NCBI GenBank assembly: GCA_002104935.1
Contig: MCGT01000013.1
Span: 62,001 to 126,000 of the forward strand
DNA: 64,000 nt
Origin: Hesseltinella vesiculosa
Taxonomy: Eukaryota > Mucoromycota > Mucoromycetes > Mucorales > Cunninghamellaceae
Reading direction: 5' to 3'
Positions 22,464-35,900 of this stretch are shown piece by piece (position 1 is the first letter of the stretch; the number at the start of each line of letters is the position of its first letter). Both the position numbers and the translations under genes were made by a program. The notes under the pieces are model-generated. The model did not search any database. It was not told the origin of the DNA and worked only from the letters and a program-made list of their open reading frames with translations.

Positions 22464-24175
22464 ATGTCTGTTTTGGATCATACTCAAGCTTTGTCTGTGT
22501 TGAAAGAATACAAAGAACGTGATGGTTTGTCTGCTGAACAACTCTTGGATGAACAATGGAGTGGTGGCTTGACCTACAATGACTTTTTGATCTTGCCTGG
22601 TTACATTGACTTCCCTGCTCACAAGGTCAACTTGGAATCCCACATCACAAAGAAGATCACTGTTCGCACCCCCTTCTTGTCTTCTCCTATGGACACTGTG
22701 ACGGAAGCCGACATGGCCATCTCTATGGCTGTAAGTTGATTGTTTTGACAACTCTTTTTTTTTTTTTTTGGCGCGTCTTGTCTCACGCATGAATTTCTTA
22801 CTTAGCTTCTTGGCGGTATTGGTATCATCCATCACAACTGCTCTGCTGAAGAACAAGCCGAAATGGTGCGCAAGGTCAAGAAGTTTGAAAATGGGTTCAT
22901 CATGGATCCCATTGTCCTCTCTCCCCAACACACCGTCGCTGATGTCAAGGACGTCAAGGAAGCCCATGGTTTCTGTGGTATCCCCATCACCGGTAAAACC
23001 CAAACTTTGTTATTATTATTTTTTGCCTCGGCCGAGACTGATTTTAGTTTATATTAGACACTGGCAAGATGAAGGGCAAGTTGGTTGGTATTGTGACAGC
23101 CCGTGACATCCAATTCCAAAGCGATGATGCCTCCACCTTGGAATCCATCATGACCACTGACTTGGTTGTCGCCAAGCAAGGCATTACCTTGGCCGATGCC
23201 AACCGTATCTTGTTCACCTCCAAGAAAGGCAAGTTGCCCATCGTTGACGAAGCCGGCTGCCTCGTGTCCTTGTTGGCTCGCTCCGACTTGCTCAAGAACC
23301 AAAACTACCCTCTGGCCTCCAAGTCGCCTTCTTCCAAGCAATTGTTGGCCGGTGCTGCCATCGGTACCCGCGAAGATGACAAGGAACGTTTGGCCCTCTT
23401 GGCTGATGCTGGTCTGGATGTCGTCATCTTGGACTCGTCCCAAGGCAACTCCATCTACCAAGTCGAAATGATCAAGTGGATCAAGGCCAACTTCCCCCAA
23501 GTCGAAGTCATTGCTGGTAACGTTGTCACCCGTGAACAAGCTGCTACCTTGATCGCTGCCGGTGCCGATGGTCTCCGTATCGGTATGGGCTCTGGCTCCA
23601 TCTGTATCACCCAAGAAGTCATGGCCTGTGGTCGTCCTCAAGCCACCGCTGTGTTCCGTGTGTCTGAATTTGCTCGTCGTTTCGGTGTGCCTACCATTGC
23701 TGACGGTGGTATCGGTAACGTCGGTCACATTGTCAAGGCTCTTGCTCTGGGCGCCTCGGCTGTCATGATGGGCGGTCTTTTGGCTGGTTGTGAAGAAACG
23801 CCCGGTACCTACTTCTTCAAGGACGGTGTGCGTCTCAAGCGTTACCGTGGTATGGGCTCCATCGATGCCATGACCAAGGTCAACAGCAAGGACGGAAATG
23901 CCGCCACCAAGCGTTACTTCTCCGAAGGTGATACCGTCAAGGTCGCACAAGGTGTCGTCGGTAGTGTCGTTGACAAGGGCAGCGCTCGCAGCTTCTTGAC
24001 TTACCTGATCACCGGTGTTCAACACTCTCTCCAAGACATTGGCTGCCTCTCTGCCGATGCCTTCCACAAGGCTGTCTACGACGGCCAAGTTCGCTTCGAA
24101 AAGCGCACTGCCGCCGCCCAATTGGAAGGAGGTGTCCATGGTCTCCATAGCTATGAAAAGAAGCTCTACGCTTAA
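22464..24175 (+). CDS. IMD: Inosine-5'-monophosphate dehydrogenase
   Basis: Rate-limiting enzyme of GTP synthesis, oxidising IMP to XMP with NAD+. Three exons encode 523 residues, the normal length. [13 protein letters not shown] and [17 protein letters not shown] mark the barrel start. The two CBS (Bateman) repeats lie at about residues 120-235 ([12 protein letters not shown]..., [12 protein letters not shown]..., [11 protein letters not shown]). The catalytic loop [13 protein letters not shown] carries Cys334, followed by [20 protein letters not shown] and the flap region [10 protein letters not shown]. Codon choice is strongly biased (CTC/TTG, GGT, AAG), as expected of a highly expressed gene. 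Intron 1 is after MA (22730); intron 2 splits ITDTGKM. Confidence 0.97.
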
Positions 24176-25324
24176 ATTCCCCAATCACTCGTCGTCTGCC
24201 CATTTTTTGCCTCTCTCCTGTGTTCATCTTATTAAGTTTCATTTCTCATATATCATTTTCCTCTTGCTTCATACAATTAAAAAAATAAGCTTTCCTTTGA
24301 TCTTTTGCTTTGCAGTTTGACATTCGTGTTCCTCTGAGCTCCCCCCGCCAGTCATCCGTCTAACCCTCCCCTTGTCTGGTGCAAGCAAGCAGGGCCATTC
24401 GAAATCAATAAACAATCCAAAAACTCAAAGTTTCAATTTGATGAAGGTATACCGTCATCGCTGTGATCTGGCCACGCTTAAACGTCACGGTTTATCAAAG
24501 GCTCTCTGCGGAGTATGAACAGGGCGATCCAATTTTTTTCCCCATTTGAAAAAAAAAGAGCAAACGCTCACAGCACTTTTAGTGATTGGATCTATGTGTA
24601 ATGTTGCACGGGATCGCAAATACATGGATGATAATGATGCTGAAAAAATCAGGTCCATTGGTGGAGGTCACCCAGCCAACTTTTCATCCGTTTCCTTTTG
24701 GCACTTCCGATTCCCCAGCTTAAAAAAAATGAAAATCGGCCTTGTTCACCAGGGAAACCCCCAGGTGATCTGGCCAAAAATCACAGCGCAAAATGACTCT
24801 AAATAAATTCACCCCCAAATTGTGCATGCCAGTACAAAAGGATGAGAAATGACCTTGATGAACATGGGAACTCTCTCAGGCAACGCAGGGAAGAACGGGC
24901 GCTTAGTTTTACTTTCCATTTCTGGCACGTTGAACAATGATCACACTTGAATAAACTTCTAGCACTCTGACCATGAGCCTTTTCGTGATGTGGTGCAGAT
25001 CTGCAGTCATTCAACTGGCATCTCTCAATAGGAACCGGCGAGGTTTAATGTAAAGAAGGACATGCACCTCTAGGCCGATTAGGTACAGTGAAACAAAAAG
25101 GTTAAAAATAGACGACTGCGGGCTGGCTGGACCTTCTTTTTTTTTTTTTTTTGTCAATGATCGTGGTGGTGGACTATTTTTTATTCTTGAGAAGAAAAAG
25201 GGTTGAGCAAAAGTACAAGATGAAGGAGAAGGGGAAAAAATCTATGTTGCAAATGAAGATGACAGGAGGAAGCAGGCCGGGAAGAGATGAGGGAGGATGG
25301 GTAAAGTCACTGAAGGGAAGAAGA
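24176..25324. other. Intergenic, no gene seen
   Basis: 1.1 kb between the converging ends of IMPDH and the flippase. A T-run lies at about 25137-25153. No conserved ORF. Confidence 0.5.
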
Positions 25325-28300
25325 TCAATGGGAGACATCGACCAGTTCGTGATCATTGGACATGGAATGCTTTGAGCTGGATGGGGTGATGCGTTCTTTG
25401 ACAGCGCGCATCCATTGGAGACCACCGGCGGTGGATCGTTTGGACAGTTGGTGGGGGTCAGGAGCGGTATCGTATCGTCGTAATTTGAATTCATGCAAAG
25501 GCATCCAGTCGGCTGAAGCTACGCCGGAGCTGGCCAAATCCATGGTGGTGGCATTGGCAGGATAGAACGAGTTGTTGCCATAGAACCGATCATCCACAGA
25601 AGTGGTGCTTGTTCGTCGGCCACGATACACAGCCGATCGGAATCCATCAAACGCCGAGGCATCGTCCGAGGAAAAGGCAAAGCCTGTGAAGGACTGTCGC
25701 TTGCCAGAGCCCCTGTAAGAAAAGCCAGCGTCAGTCGTGACCTCTTGGATCTCTTTGTCTAGTGGGTGTTGAGTTACTTACATATACATGATTTCGCTAT
25801 GGCCACCAGCGGCCTTCATACCAGTCCGATCGGTACGGGCATACAGAGGGGTGGGATGGGCAAGGTCAGGGTTGAGAGGCGCAGGTTCTTCAGAGATGTG
25901 CTGGGGAAAGAAGTCGTCGGGCAGATCAAAAGAGGATGGTTGGCTGTCTTGCCGGACCAAGGGGGTGGATCGCAAGATGGGGGTGGAGGCGGAGGAGAAT
26001 TGACTGAAGGTTGGTATGCTAGACTGGTCGCTGGTCGTGCGGGTCAGGGTGATTGGGATTTCTTCTTCCGTGCCCAGGTGAGAAGGGTGGCGGTGGCGGT
26101 GACGGCTGGAGCGCTTGTGGAGCAGCGATGGTTTGCGGCCAAACGCCAGCGATTCGCGCCAGGTGGAGGGAGAGGACGACAGGCTGCTGGAGTTGTTGCA
26201 GAGAACGGTCTCGCGGATGATATCATTGTCAAAGGGATGGTGCATGTGCAGGTAGTACTTGGCAACATAGCGAGGCAGCATGCAGATGACAAAGGTGACA
26301 ACCAGGCACAGCCAGAAAGAGGCTTCGCGGAACAAGATGTCTTCGCCGTAAAAGTTGAAGGACATGACGTTGGAGTAGATAGCTGTCCAGATGAAGAAGG
26401 TGGCGGAGGAGAGACCAATGACCAGGATCATGACATACGTCCAGCTGAAGATAGTGAAACCGACGAGGGCATTGGCCACCACCACGGCAATGCCGGCAAT
26501 AAACGTGCCCAGTTCGAAAACGCCTTCGGTGTCATAACCCAAGCTGCTCATCTTGCCATCAAGGAAGACCATGTAGGGTACGCCAAAGCAAATGGCTGAT
26601 TGGTAGATGGCATCAAAGACCGTCAAATAAAAACGTGATCGTTTGAATTTGTCGTTGCGGATGCCCATCAGGTACAGCTGCGGATATTTGAAAGAGTATT
26701 CGGCCTTGAGATCTTGATCCAGCACGCCAGCAAAGATACATGGAAGTGAAGTGAAGACCAAGTTGTACAATGTAATATAAGAGTAATCAAACATCATGGT
26801 GCCAGTAAATCTAAGCGCGAAAAAAATAAAATAAAAAAGGAAGTTGATGGACATTCATGATCCAGTTTTTTTTTTTTTCCTGTCGGAGAGGAAACTTACC
26901 CACAGAAGAGTTGATACCAAAACAAGACAAGAGTCCACATGATGTTCTTGTAAAAAAAGGTGAAGATCATTTCCGAGGTGCGTAGGTAGGACCAACGGCC
27001 GTGGACAAGGAGTAATTTGCCAAGGTATCGGAATTGAGCAATGGCGTAATCCGAGGCCATGACAGCCTGTCGACCTTCTTCACCCGAGATGCCCACACCA
27101 ACGTTGGCTTCTTGGATCATGGACACGTCGTTTGCACCGTCGCCGATCGAGAGGGTCATGACCTTGAGACCTTTTTTGACGAGATTAACGACCTTAGCCT
27201 TCTGCATGGGACTGACACGGCAGCAGACGACGGCGACACACTGAGTGCCGAGGCGCAGGAGGTCTACCTTGGCAGGCATTTCCAGAGCATATTTGAGCGA
27301 CTCGCCGTCAATAACCAACGCGCATTTCTGGCCGCTGGCGTGGTCCACTTGTTCCTGGGAGCGGCGGAGTTGATCTAGGGTGTCTTGCTCATCGCGTGCA
27401 TTGACACTGAGAAGCAGCATGTCCTTGGTCAGCAAGTTACAGGCAAAGCCGATGTTGATGGCAGTTTCGATCTTGTCACCGGTCAGCACCCAGATCTTGA
27501 TGCCAGCCTTGGCAAGGAGGGCAATGGTGTCAGGGACGCCTTCTTGCAGCTTGTCTTCGATGGCGGTGCCACCGATCAGGGTCAGCTCGCGTTCGATTTC
27601 TTCGCAGGTTTGTTCCATTTGTTCGTCGCGGTTGTGGATGCTGTTGGAGGCGTCCTTGTAGCGCTTAGCCCAGGCTTGGTAGTCAGCTTCCGAGAGGACA
27701 CGGCTGGCGATACACAGGGTGCGCAGGCCCTCGTTGGCAAACTGGGCGAGGTCCTTGAGGGTCTGTTCACGGATGCGCTGCTCATCGTCCGAGGTGCGCT
27801 CGGTGGGTGTGAGGCGTTCGTAGATGACCGAGTCGGCGCCTTTGCAGAGCAGGACGAGTTGGCCATCGTTGCCACGCAAGATGACGCTCATGCGTTTGCG
27901 GGTGGAGTTGAATTCGAGGACGTTGAGCAGGGTCATGTCACGTCGTTCGCCCATGGCATCGATGGTGACAGTGTCTTGTTCTCGGGCGACAAAGGTGAAG
28001 CCGACATCACGGGCGGTGGCGACCAGGGCTGATTCGTCGGGTGACTGGGCCTTATAGACAATGTCGTGCGGCTTGGCGGGGTCGTTGATTTCCGGAATGA
28101 CAGTGTGACAGAATGCCAAGGCGGAGAAGAAGTGGATGACGGCTTGGGATTGGGCGTCTTTGCGGGCCAGGTCGTCGTATATTTTGGGGTCGACAAAAGA
28201 TGAATTGGGGTTGGCATAGTGGTGGTCAAAGAGGTCAGCTTGCTTGCGCATCATGTCCTTGCGAGCGCGTTCCATGGTCAAGGTTTCGGCTACCTTTTCG

Positions 28301-30520
28301 GCTTCTTGCTCGATTTTGGACTTGGTAGGGGGGTCGTCGTCGAGCTGCCGTTGTTTGGCGCCCAAGGAGGCTTCGGTTTCGCCAAGCCCGTAGGTGACAC
28401 CATGGATAGTACATCGGCGGAATTCCATGATATTCTGGGTCAGGGTGCCAGTCTTGTCTGAGAAAATGTATTCAATCTGGCCAAGATCATCCGAAATATT
28501 CCAGGTCTTGGGGATACAAGGCTGGTCTAGCCTTTCATCATACATGTCAATATCCGAGTGAATAAAGTAGGCCTGGAAAAATAGGAAAGGGTGGGTTGGA
28601 TGATGTCCTTGTGGGAGGTTTTTTTTTTTTTTTTTTTTACCGAAGCAGTTTTGACAATTTGTACAGAGATATACAAAGAGATGGGAATGATATTTTGATA
28701 GATCACCAAGGTTACCCTAGAAAGAAAGGAGGGGTGAGCATTGGGGAAATGCGTTAAAGTGCAAGGAAGGGTGACCATACCAAAACATCAGGAAGCCAGC
28801 CATGGCAGGACTGGTGTCGCTGGTGTATTCAAAGTAAGTGGCCGAGTTTTTTCCAGAATACACAATACTGGAGGCAATGGAACAGATCAAGCAGAGCACA
28901 AACAGTAGGACAAAATTAGCAATGACCTGCAAAAGGAAAGAAAAAAAAAAGGAGGTGAGCGGCTGGTGACTTTGGCAGAGGTAGGCTTACATGAGGGTTG
29001 GTGGCCTTTTCCATTTTACTTCGTTTGCTTGGGGTTTTGCCAGAGTTGAGCATGATCTTGGTTTCGTTCCCGGTGAAGAGGACAAGGCCGATGATCCAGT
29101 CGGTATTGCGAAGGACACAACCGCGGAGGAGAATGTTGCTACCGGTGATGGCTTCGGTTTTTTCGTGCGAGACGGAGTCTTGATCGTCAAGATGAAGATG
29201 GCGGTGACGCAGGTGGTTATCAGTGGCGGCAGGGGCAATAGGAGGAGGTTCGGGCTTTTCAAGGTCAGTGTCAAAGGGAGAGGCATGGATGGGCTGAGGA
29301 ATGGGCGTAGCAGGGGAGGAGGCTGAAGAGGCTGCATCCCATTTGAGAAGGTCAGGATCGGTTTCGTCGACAGGTAGGAGATCGTCGTCATCATCGTCGT
29401 CCTGCTGGTCATGGCGACTGACTTTCCACTTGAGCACGCCGTTGTAGGAATACAGGTTGGCATGAGGAGGTTCGGAGTCGATGTAGAAGCTGCAGTTGTC
29501 GCAGTCCTCGGGCCGTTGAATGTCGCTTGTGGCCTGCAGGCCGCGTTTGATTTTGAGATTTGTTTCGCCATCGAGGTTTTGGGTTTCGACGTAGCAGAGG
29601 CCGTCAGGTTCAGAGCTGGACAGGACAACCACGTCGGCAGGCACGGCATCGTCGTTGCGCAAGAAGACTATGTCGCCGACGTGGATGTCTTGCCAAAGGG
29701 TGCGTTTCCAGCGCTTGTCGATTTGCTGTCGAGGGCGGCGGGGCGGTGGCGAGTCTTTTTTCTTTTTCTTTTTTTTCTTGAGCACAGAGTGAGGGACGAG
29801 GCCGGGGCGGTAGGGGCCATGTTGGTTGCGTTGGAACACACGTGTAAAAGAGGTGGTACTGGAGCGGATGGTTTGTCGGATGGAGGACATGGGTGACTGT
29901 AGGGAAGGGGAGAGGGGTGGCGAGCTCGGCAGAGGATTCAAGGTGGAGGTGGTGGAGGTGACGGTTTGCTGGGTATTGACACGGCTGAGCGTAAAAGGAT
30001 CGTCTTCATCCAAGAGTGGGCGAGAACGTTGAAAGGGGGAGGCGAGTGCATGACGGAGGGAGTGTAACCATCGGCGCCAGCGGGCTACTTTGTAGACGGG
30101 GATATTGACGTTGGACCATTGGGAAAGGGTGTAGGCGATGGCTTTGTTGACGCCTTGGTCAGTTTTGTGTCGTTTGTTGTCTTCAAAGGCGTCCTTCGCT
30201 CCGGTCAGGATGAGGATGGCGGCAAGCGGCAAGATGACCAAGATGGGGGATGCGGACGTGCTGAACTGAGGGAACATCTGCAGGATGACCAAGAATAAGA
30301 AATACAGATTGGCAATGCCACGGAATTGTTCAAAAAGGTTCTTTGGTAGAAATGTGAACCAGGTATATTTGGCAGTGCGGATCTTGTTGGTCATGAACGT
30401 TCGATTTGGTTGGCCATAGTCGTCGAGTTCGGCCGAGGGAATCTCCATATTGACATAGATGGTGCGCTGTTCGGTTGAAGCCGTCGGGAAACCGGATTTG
30501 CGTTTTTTCAGACCCTTCAT
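25325..30520 (-). CDS. DNF1: Phospholipid-translocating P4-ATPase (Dnf1/Dnf2 type)
   Basis: Flippase that moves phospholipids from the outer to the cytosolic leaflet at the plasma membrane and endosomes. About 1600 residues in six exons; exon 1 is 28991-30520. N-terminal signature NKIRTAKYTWFTFLPKNLFE, then GDIVFLRNDDAVPADVVVLS and LDGETNLKIKRGL (A domain). The phosphorylation site is SDKTGTLTQNIMEF, followed by KGADSVIYERL, KIWVLTGDKIETAINIGFAC and TLSIGDGANDVSMIQEANVG (hinge). Ten membrane segments are seen, with MFDYSYITLYNLVFTSLP at the end. Between TM2 and the A domain there is a Ser/Thr-rich insert of ~130 residues with a Lys run. The C-terminal ~270 residues are disordered. It probably needs a Cdc50-type partner encoded elsewhere. 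A TATA-like run (tatatata, 30679-30686) lies ~160 bp upstream. Confidence 0.95.
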
Positions 30521-32403
30521 TCTACCCAATAAAACTATACTATATACAGACCCAAAGGGAAGGACAAAAGAGGGGGAAAGTGAGTGAGTGGGAGGGGGGT
30601 ATGATACACAGGAGGTAGAAGAAGAAGAAGAAAAAAAGGAATGAACTGAGGACCAAACTAGCAAAAAGGTAAAAAAAATATATATAAAAGACAAGGGACT
30701 ACACCTATACAATCATTCAAAAAGAAATTGGGAAGCAAGAAAGTGAAGCAAAAGAGGGAAAAAAAGCTAAAAATCGCAAGTGGTACTGCACAAAAAAGAA
30801 AAGAAAAAAGGGGAGCTTTGATTTTGATTGGCTGGCAATCAACAGGAAATTATGGCAATAAAGATGTGGGCGAGCCCCTCTTCGATTCCTTCTACACTTT
30901 CTTGAGACTTCTCCTATTCCTTTTATTTTTATCCTTTTCTTGACGGAGCCCTTGTTGTCGTTCTCGGACAATGTCCTGTTTTATTTTTATTTTTATTTTT
31001 TATCTCACTTTGCTTGGCATGAAATGCAGTGTAAAATGGAAAAAGCAAGTGAACACGTGGGCCCTGCCGCCTCTTTTTTTTCTCTATGGTAGAAAAGAAA
31101 CTCAGTTGCCAATCAGGACTTGCAATGAGTGTTGGCTAAAAGCACCACTTACTGGATTAAAACACAAGCGCTTGCCTGGTTAGCTTTGGAGAGTTGCAGA
31201 CAGAGTCCAAATGGCAGGAGTGGTTGTGTCGGCGCAGACAAAAGGGCACAAGGCGTTGGTTGTGGCCAGTGGGTACCAAGTTGTAGACTGCCATCACATC
31301 CTGGATGCAGAAATTCAAATGCTTGGCTACCATTCGTGACAGAGCCTTTGGGCTGGGTTATTGCATCCAGAGCAGAACTGGGCTGGAGAAAGAAAAATAA
31401 AAAAAGTGAGCCAATCATCGAACAATAGACATTTCTTTTTTTTTTTTTTCTTGCCGTGCTTTGAAATTGGATAGTGAGATGACCGCACGTTTGTCTTGGC
31501 GTTGCCGGATTTCTAATTTGCTAGAAGTCTGGGAAGGTGAGCCGGGGAGATGGTTTTTTCATGGGGGCTGCGACTTTCCGGCCATTGAGTATCACCGAAC
31601 AGGATACGTGGAATGCGCTGGCAAGGGTGCTTTGTGGCGCCATGATGGCTCCGTGTGGTTGTTTTCATTGGCTGTGTAGGTCAACCAAGGAAAAAGTAAA
31701 TTAGCCCGGGTTTCCATTCCGCTGATCGAGGGGCGCGGTGGTCATGGTTCAGGAAAATGCGAATGTTGTCCAACGGTGTCACCAAGGATCCAAAGTCATG
31801 GAGGAATGTACGCGTGTTGCGGAGGATCAAACCATTGCCAATGCTGGTAACAACGGGCGCCAATCACGTCCTTGACCTTTTACTGCGTCGTCGTGTCGCT
31901 TTTTTGAAACGCCTTGCTGTCGATTCCTGCATTTTTCTATTATTCTTATAGCACGGTCAGGTATCCATAAAAACAAACCAAAGTCCCTGTGTAAGAGCAT
32001 TCAAAGCAAGTCATGAAAGACGGAGCTGGCATCAACGTTTTGGCTGATCACCAATCAGATCGAAGCGCCTTTCTTTCCAAGCTTCTTCGCCTGCAAGAGT
32101 CAAGCCAACCGTTCTGGAATGTCAGTGGCGACCAGTGAAATGAATGCTTTAGAGAGAATAGATGGGCAGACATCTTAACCTTCTGCCTACGACATTGCAC
32201 GTCATAAGCCTTGGCATATCTGATAGATGGTTTGAAAGAGAGAGCTAAAAAAAAAGAGGGAGGGTCCTATTCGTGCGTTTAGCGACATGGCCGCATCGGG
32301 CCTTTTGGCTGGCTGCGCTGTTATTGTTCAGTTTTGCCTAAGTGATTCGGAGCCCAAGTGGCTCGGTCGTACGGAAAAGCTTTTTCTCTGCAAGAACCAA
32401 GCA
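30521..32403. other. Intergenic, no gene seen
   Basis: 1.9 kb, the longest gap in the left half. Several ORFs of 60-100 codons on both strands lack motifs and splice partners. It contains the divergent upstream regions of the flippase and EMI1-like genes. Confidence 0.45.
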
Positions 32404-32842
32404 ATGTCTGATAAAGATACCGATGCTCTTTACCATGAAATAGAAACCGAGAGAGCCGCCAATTATTTAACATGTAGTGTTACGCAAGCCTTTGATGATG
32501 TCTGGCGATGCTATTGTAAAGTTGCTCTTTTTGGTCTGCCTCCATTTACCATTTTTTATCTAGCATTACGATCTCAAGCTGTCAACTATTATCGATATGG
32601 TTCTCGAAAAGACTGCGCTGAGAAATATGATGATCTCAAATATTGCATGAGAACAAAAACGAAATCAGCAAAGGTTGCCGATGTACGTAACCCCAATGAA
32701 TGAAGAATCAAAGGATGAGATCTCACCGCCTGGTTTTTCTTTTGTTTCTTTTCAGGAAATGCTTCGCCAGCGTGATGGCCAAAAGGCGGTAGAAAAGACA
32801 AATCAGCGTTCTTCAGAAGACGTATGGCCTACCAGAGCATAG
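32404..32842 (+). CDS. Emi1-like CX9C protein (DUF3128)
   Basis: Small protein of the fungal Emi1 family, proteins with paired cysteines linked to mitochondria and early meiotic induction in yeast. The key stretch reads SQAVNYYRYGSRKDCAEKYD followed by DLKYCMRTKTKS, a CX9C pair, then EMLRQRDGQKAVE and the family ending SSEDVWPTR. Three exons give about 105 residues. The first intron (32516-32563) is 48 nt, stop-free and in frame, so an ORF reads through it; removing it gives RCYSLRSQAVNYYRYG, a better family match. The start at 32404 gives MSDKDTDALYHE; an in-frame ATG at 32287 would add 39 non-conserved residues. Confidence 0.82.
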
Positions 32843-32991
32843 ATATATCCATTTTCTTGTACAAATACATAAACAGCTTCATATTTTTTTTTTTTCATGC
32901 ATGCACCCCCGGTTTGCTGGTTAAAAATGGAGACCCGCCTTGTCGTGAGATTTTTTTTTCTTGTTTTTTCCTCTACCGCTTTTTTTTTTAC

Positions 32992-35900
32992 ATGGCACAT
33001 GCACCGATAGCCGATTATTTTTTCGTTGCTGGCCTTCATGACACGGATATACTTGTACCAACGACCACCAGTAACTATTATCGACATCAGGAACTGGCAG
33101 CCAATGGGAAAGCCGAACGTGCCTCGTCTGCTCGAAAACGTGGTATGAGCTTGCCACTGTGCACATCCGATGAACAAGAATCATTTATCAACGACATGCT
33201 CCATCATGTGCAAACAGTCATGGTCAACTTTGACAAGGAACGAGACTTTGCTCGAGATGATATGATCCTACCTTTAGACAAACGTCGCTCCTTACACGAA
33301 TCATCTCCCAACGGTAAATTTTTTTTTTTTTTTCCACCGCTTTCTTACTCACGCTCATGTAGGTGCGCATGGTCGAACCCATCGGCCACGGCAATACTCT
33401 TTATCGTTTGTGCCTTCCACTGCAAAAACAGCCCGTCCGGAAGAGGACCCCTTTACCACCTCCCAACCTCACTTGCTGGATATCAAGTACCCTCCTTCCA
33501 TTTTGATCCGCTCGCCCACCCAACATGACCATATTCCTTTCCCCGCTTATCTCTCTATGGTAAGGAGAAAAAAAGTCTCCTTGGATGACCTCATCTTTTT
33601 CTGCATAGTTTTGTTTCCCACATGATATTTCATTGGCCTATGGTGACGAACCTCCACCTGAGCGTACGCACTCTTTCGTAAGTCTGCTTGTTTTTATTGA
33701 TTTGGCACCGACCTCCTTTTTATGTAGGCCATGACGGACGATACAGGGGCTGCAGTGTATGGGACGTGCTGTGTCTTTTATGAGCAGGTGGAGGAAAAAT
33801 ACAAGCATCAAGTCAATGACCTTTTAAAGACGTGGGTGCTGGAGAATGTCGTAAGGGTTCTTACTGAAAAAGACAGTTTTTTTTTTTTTGCATGAAAACA
33901 AAATTACTCATTTGCTCTTTGTGATCTGTGTAACTCTGCTGGTGTAGCCAACAAGCACTACCGAATATGCCAGTCATTTATTGGACAAGATGACGGCCGA
34001 AACACACAAGCTACGCACCCTGGAAGCTCTCTCTGCCTCTTCTGCCACCATGGAGAATGACGAAGCGATCCGCACCTGTAAAGAAAACTTGGCCCTTTAT
34101 AAAGAGCTGATCGAACCTGTCAAACGTGCCGTGTGTGATGCCGACCACCTGTGGCTGCCTCGGTGTGTGGGGTTGCTTGGCCGTATGCCTTGGATCAACT
34201 TTTATAGTGACTGGCTGAAGATCCTACTAGACTCTGTTGTCGGCGTGCGTGGCAAGAAAAACATGCAGTTGTCTTTGGATGTCCCAAGGTAAGCTAGTAG
34301 GGTAAAAAAAAAAAAAAGAAAGGTCTCAACCTTTTTTTTTTTTTTTTTTTTTCCAAATTTCTGTATAGTGCTGTACAATACCTTCTTAAACAGGTACCTT
34401 TGCCACCTCCTGGTCGATTTGAAATTGGCTTGACAATCAACAGCCGATCCCTTTTCATCTCTCGCCCTGCCATGAACGAGGTACCCATCTTGAAAAATGT
34501 AAGTGACATCAAATGTCCGAGATTAAAAATAGGCAGCGCTGATCCTCATTTCTAGTTCTCGCTGTTCCCACTCTTCCGAGCGCTGTCGCCGCATTTGATT
34601 TTGGCCATCTTAGAGGTAAGCTTGGCCATGACGCATCTGGCTCTGACCCTGACGCCCTCTAAACGTTAGACCTTGTTGGCCGAAGGAAAAGTGGTATTCT
34701 TATCTCAACATTTGGAAATGCTATCGATCGCAGCCGAGGCCTTCCGGTACTTGTTGTTCCCTTTTTATTGGCCTTATGTTTATATCCCCGTCCTGCCCGA
34801 GAAATTATTGACGTGTCTGCAGGCACCTGTGCCCTATATCATCGGTTTCCAAGCAGACATTGCTGACATTGAAGATTATCGACCAGAAGAGGTAGAGAAA
34901 CAACGCACCATTCCACCTTCTTCTGACCTCCTCTAAATCTAGGCTTGTATTGTCAATCTAGACAGCAATACCATCCATCAAAGTGCCCGTGTAAGGATGC
35001 TTCCAGACCGACTTCGAAGGAAACTACAGATGGCGCTGGATACCCATTGCTCGCTGCATACACGGTGCCGTGTGCCATATGGTGTGCCATTGTCTGTGCA
35101 GTCAGCTTTTCCCAATGGCCGCCTGCTGCTAACAAGCCATCGATCCAAAGTACCCATGCCTTACGATTCTGGTTCTTCTAGCAACTCGACCACACGCCAC
35201 TACATGACCCGGTCGGCTCAACATCTACCCAACGGCACTGCCACGCCCAACAACAGCTCCACCTCATCGTCCCTTGCCAGTCAAATCACAGCCACCACCA
35301 CGCCCATGCGCCCCATCCGACGTAATTCGAACGACTCGGCTCTGTCGTCCGATCTGTCCCAGTCGATGATGCCGCAACTGCCCAGCTTTGCCAAACTGTC
35401 CATCAACCCCCACGCCCTGTCCTCGACCTCGTCCTTCCAAAGCACGGTGTCAGTCTCACCCATCAGCCCTAGCCGCTCGCAAGACCGAGCCTCGTTGCCT
35501 GGTACGCCGAAATCTTCCCATGCCACCCTTGCAGAGCAAGATGCACGCCAGACACATCGCATGTCCGAGCCACCGCTCAAGCGGGATCAAGAATCTCCAG
35601 CCGATGACCGTCGCTTCTCAGACATCATGCCCAAACCCAGGGCCACCTTCCAGGTGCGAAGGGAAAAAAATAAAATAAAAAAAGAGAGAGGCTTGCTTAA
35701 CCTTATTTTTTTTTTTTTTATCCTAGGAGTCCTCGCCCAAAGTAAAGCATGCTTTCCCATTGACAGCAGACATGAATCATACCTCACTCAAGCATGGATC
35801 GGCATTGCGCCAAGGCGGAACTCAGGACTTCTCCCGTCGCGTGACACATGTCGAAGGCCATATCATGACCACGCTCTTACCCCAGGAACTCGGCGCGTTC

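Noticed and set aside
23054..24184. 376-codon ORF on the minus strand opposite IMPDH
   Set aside because: Antisense shadow of a strongly codon-biased gene; no motif and no splice partners.
25766..26599. 277-codon plus-strand ORF opposite the flippase C terminus
   Set aside because: Gly/Arg-rich shadow of the GC-rich disordered tail; no domain.
27385..28032. 215-codon plus-strand ORF opposite the flippase P domain
   Set aside because: Shadow of a long coding exon; composition follows the reverse frame of the ATPase.
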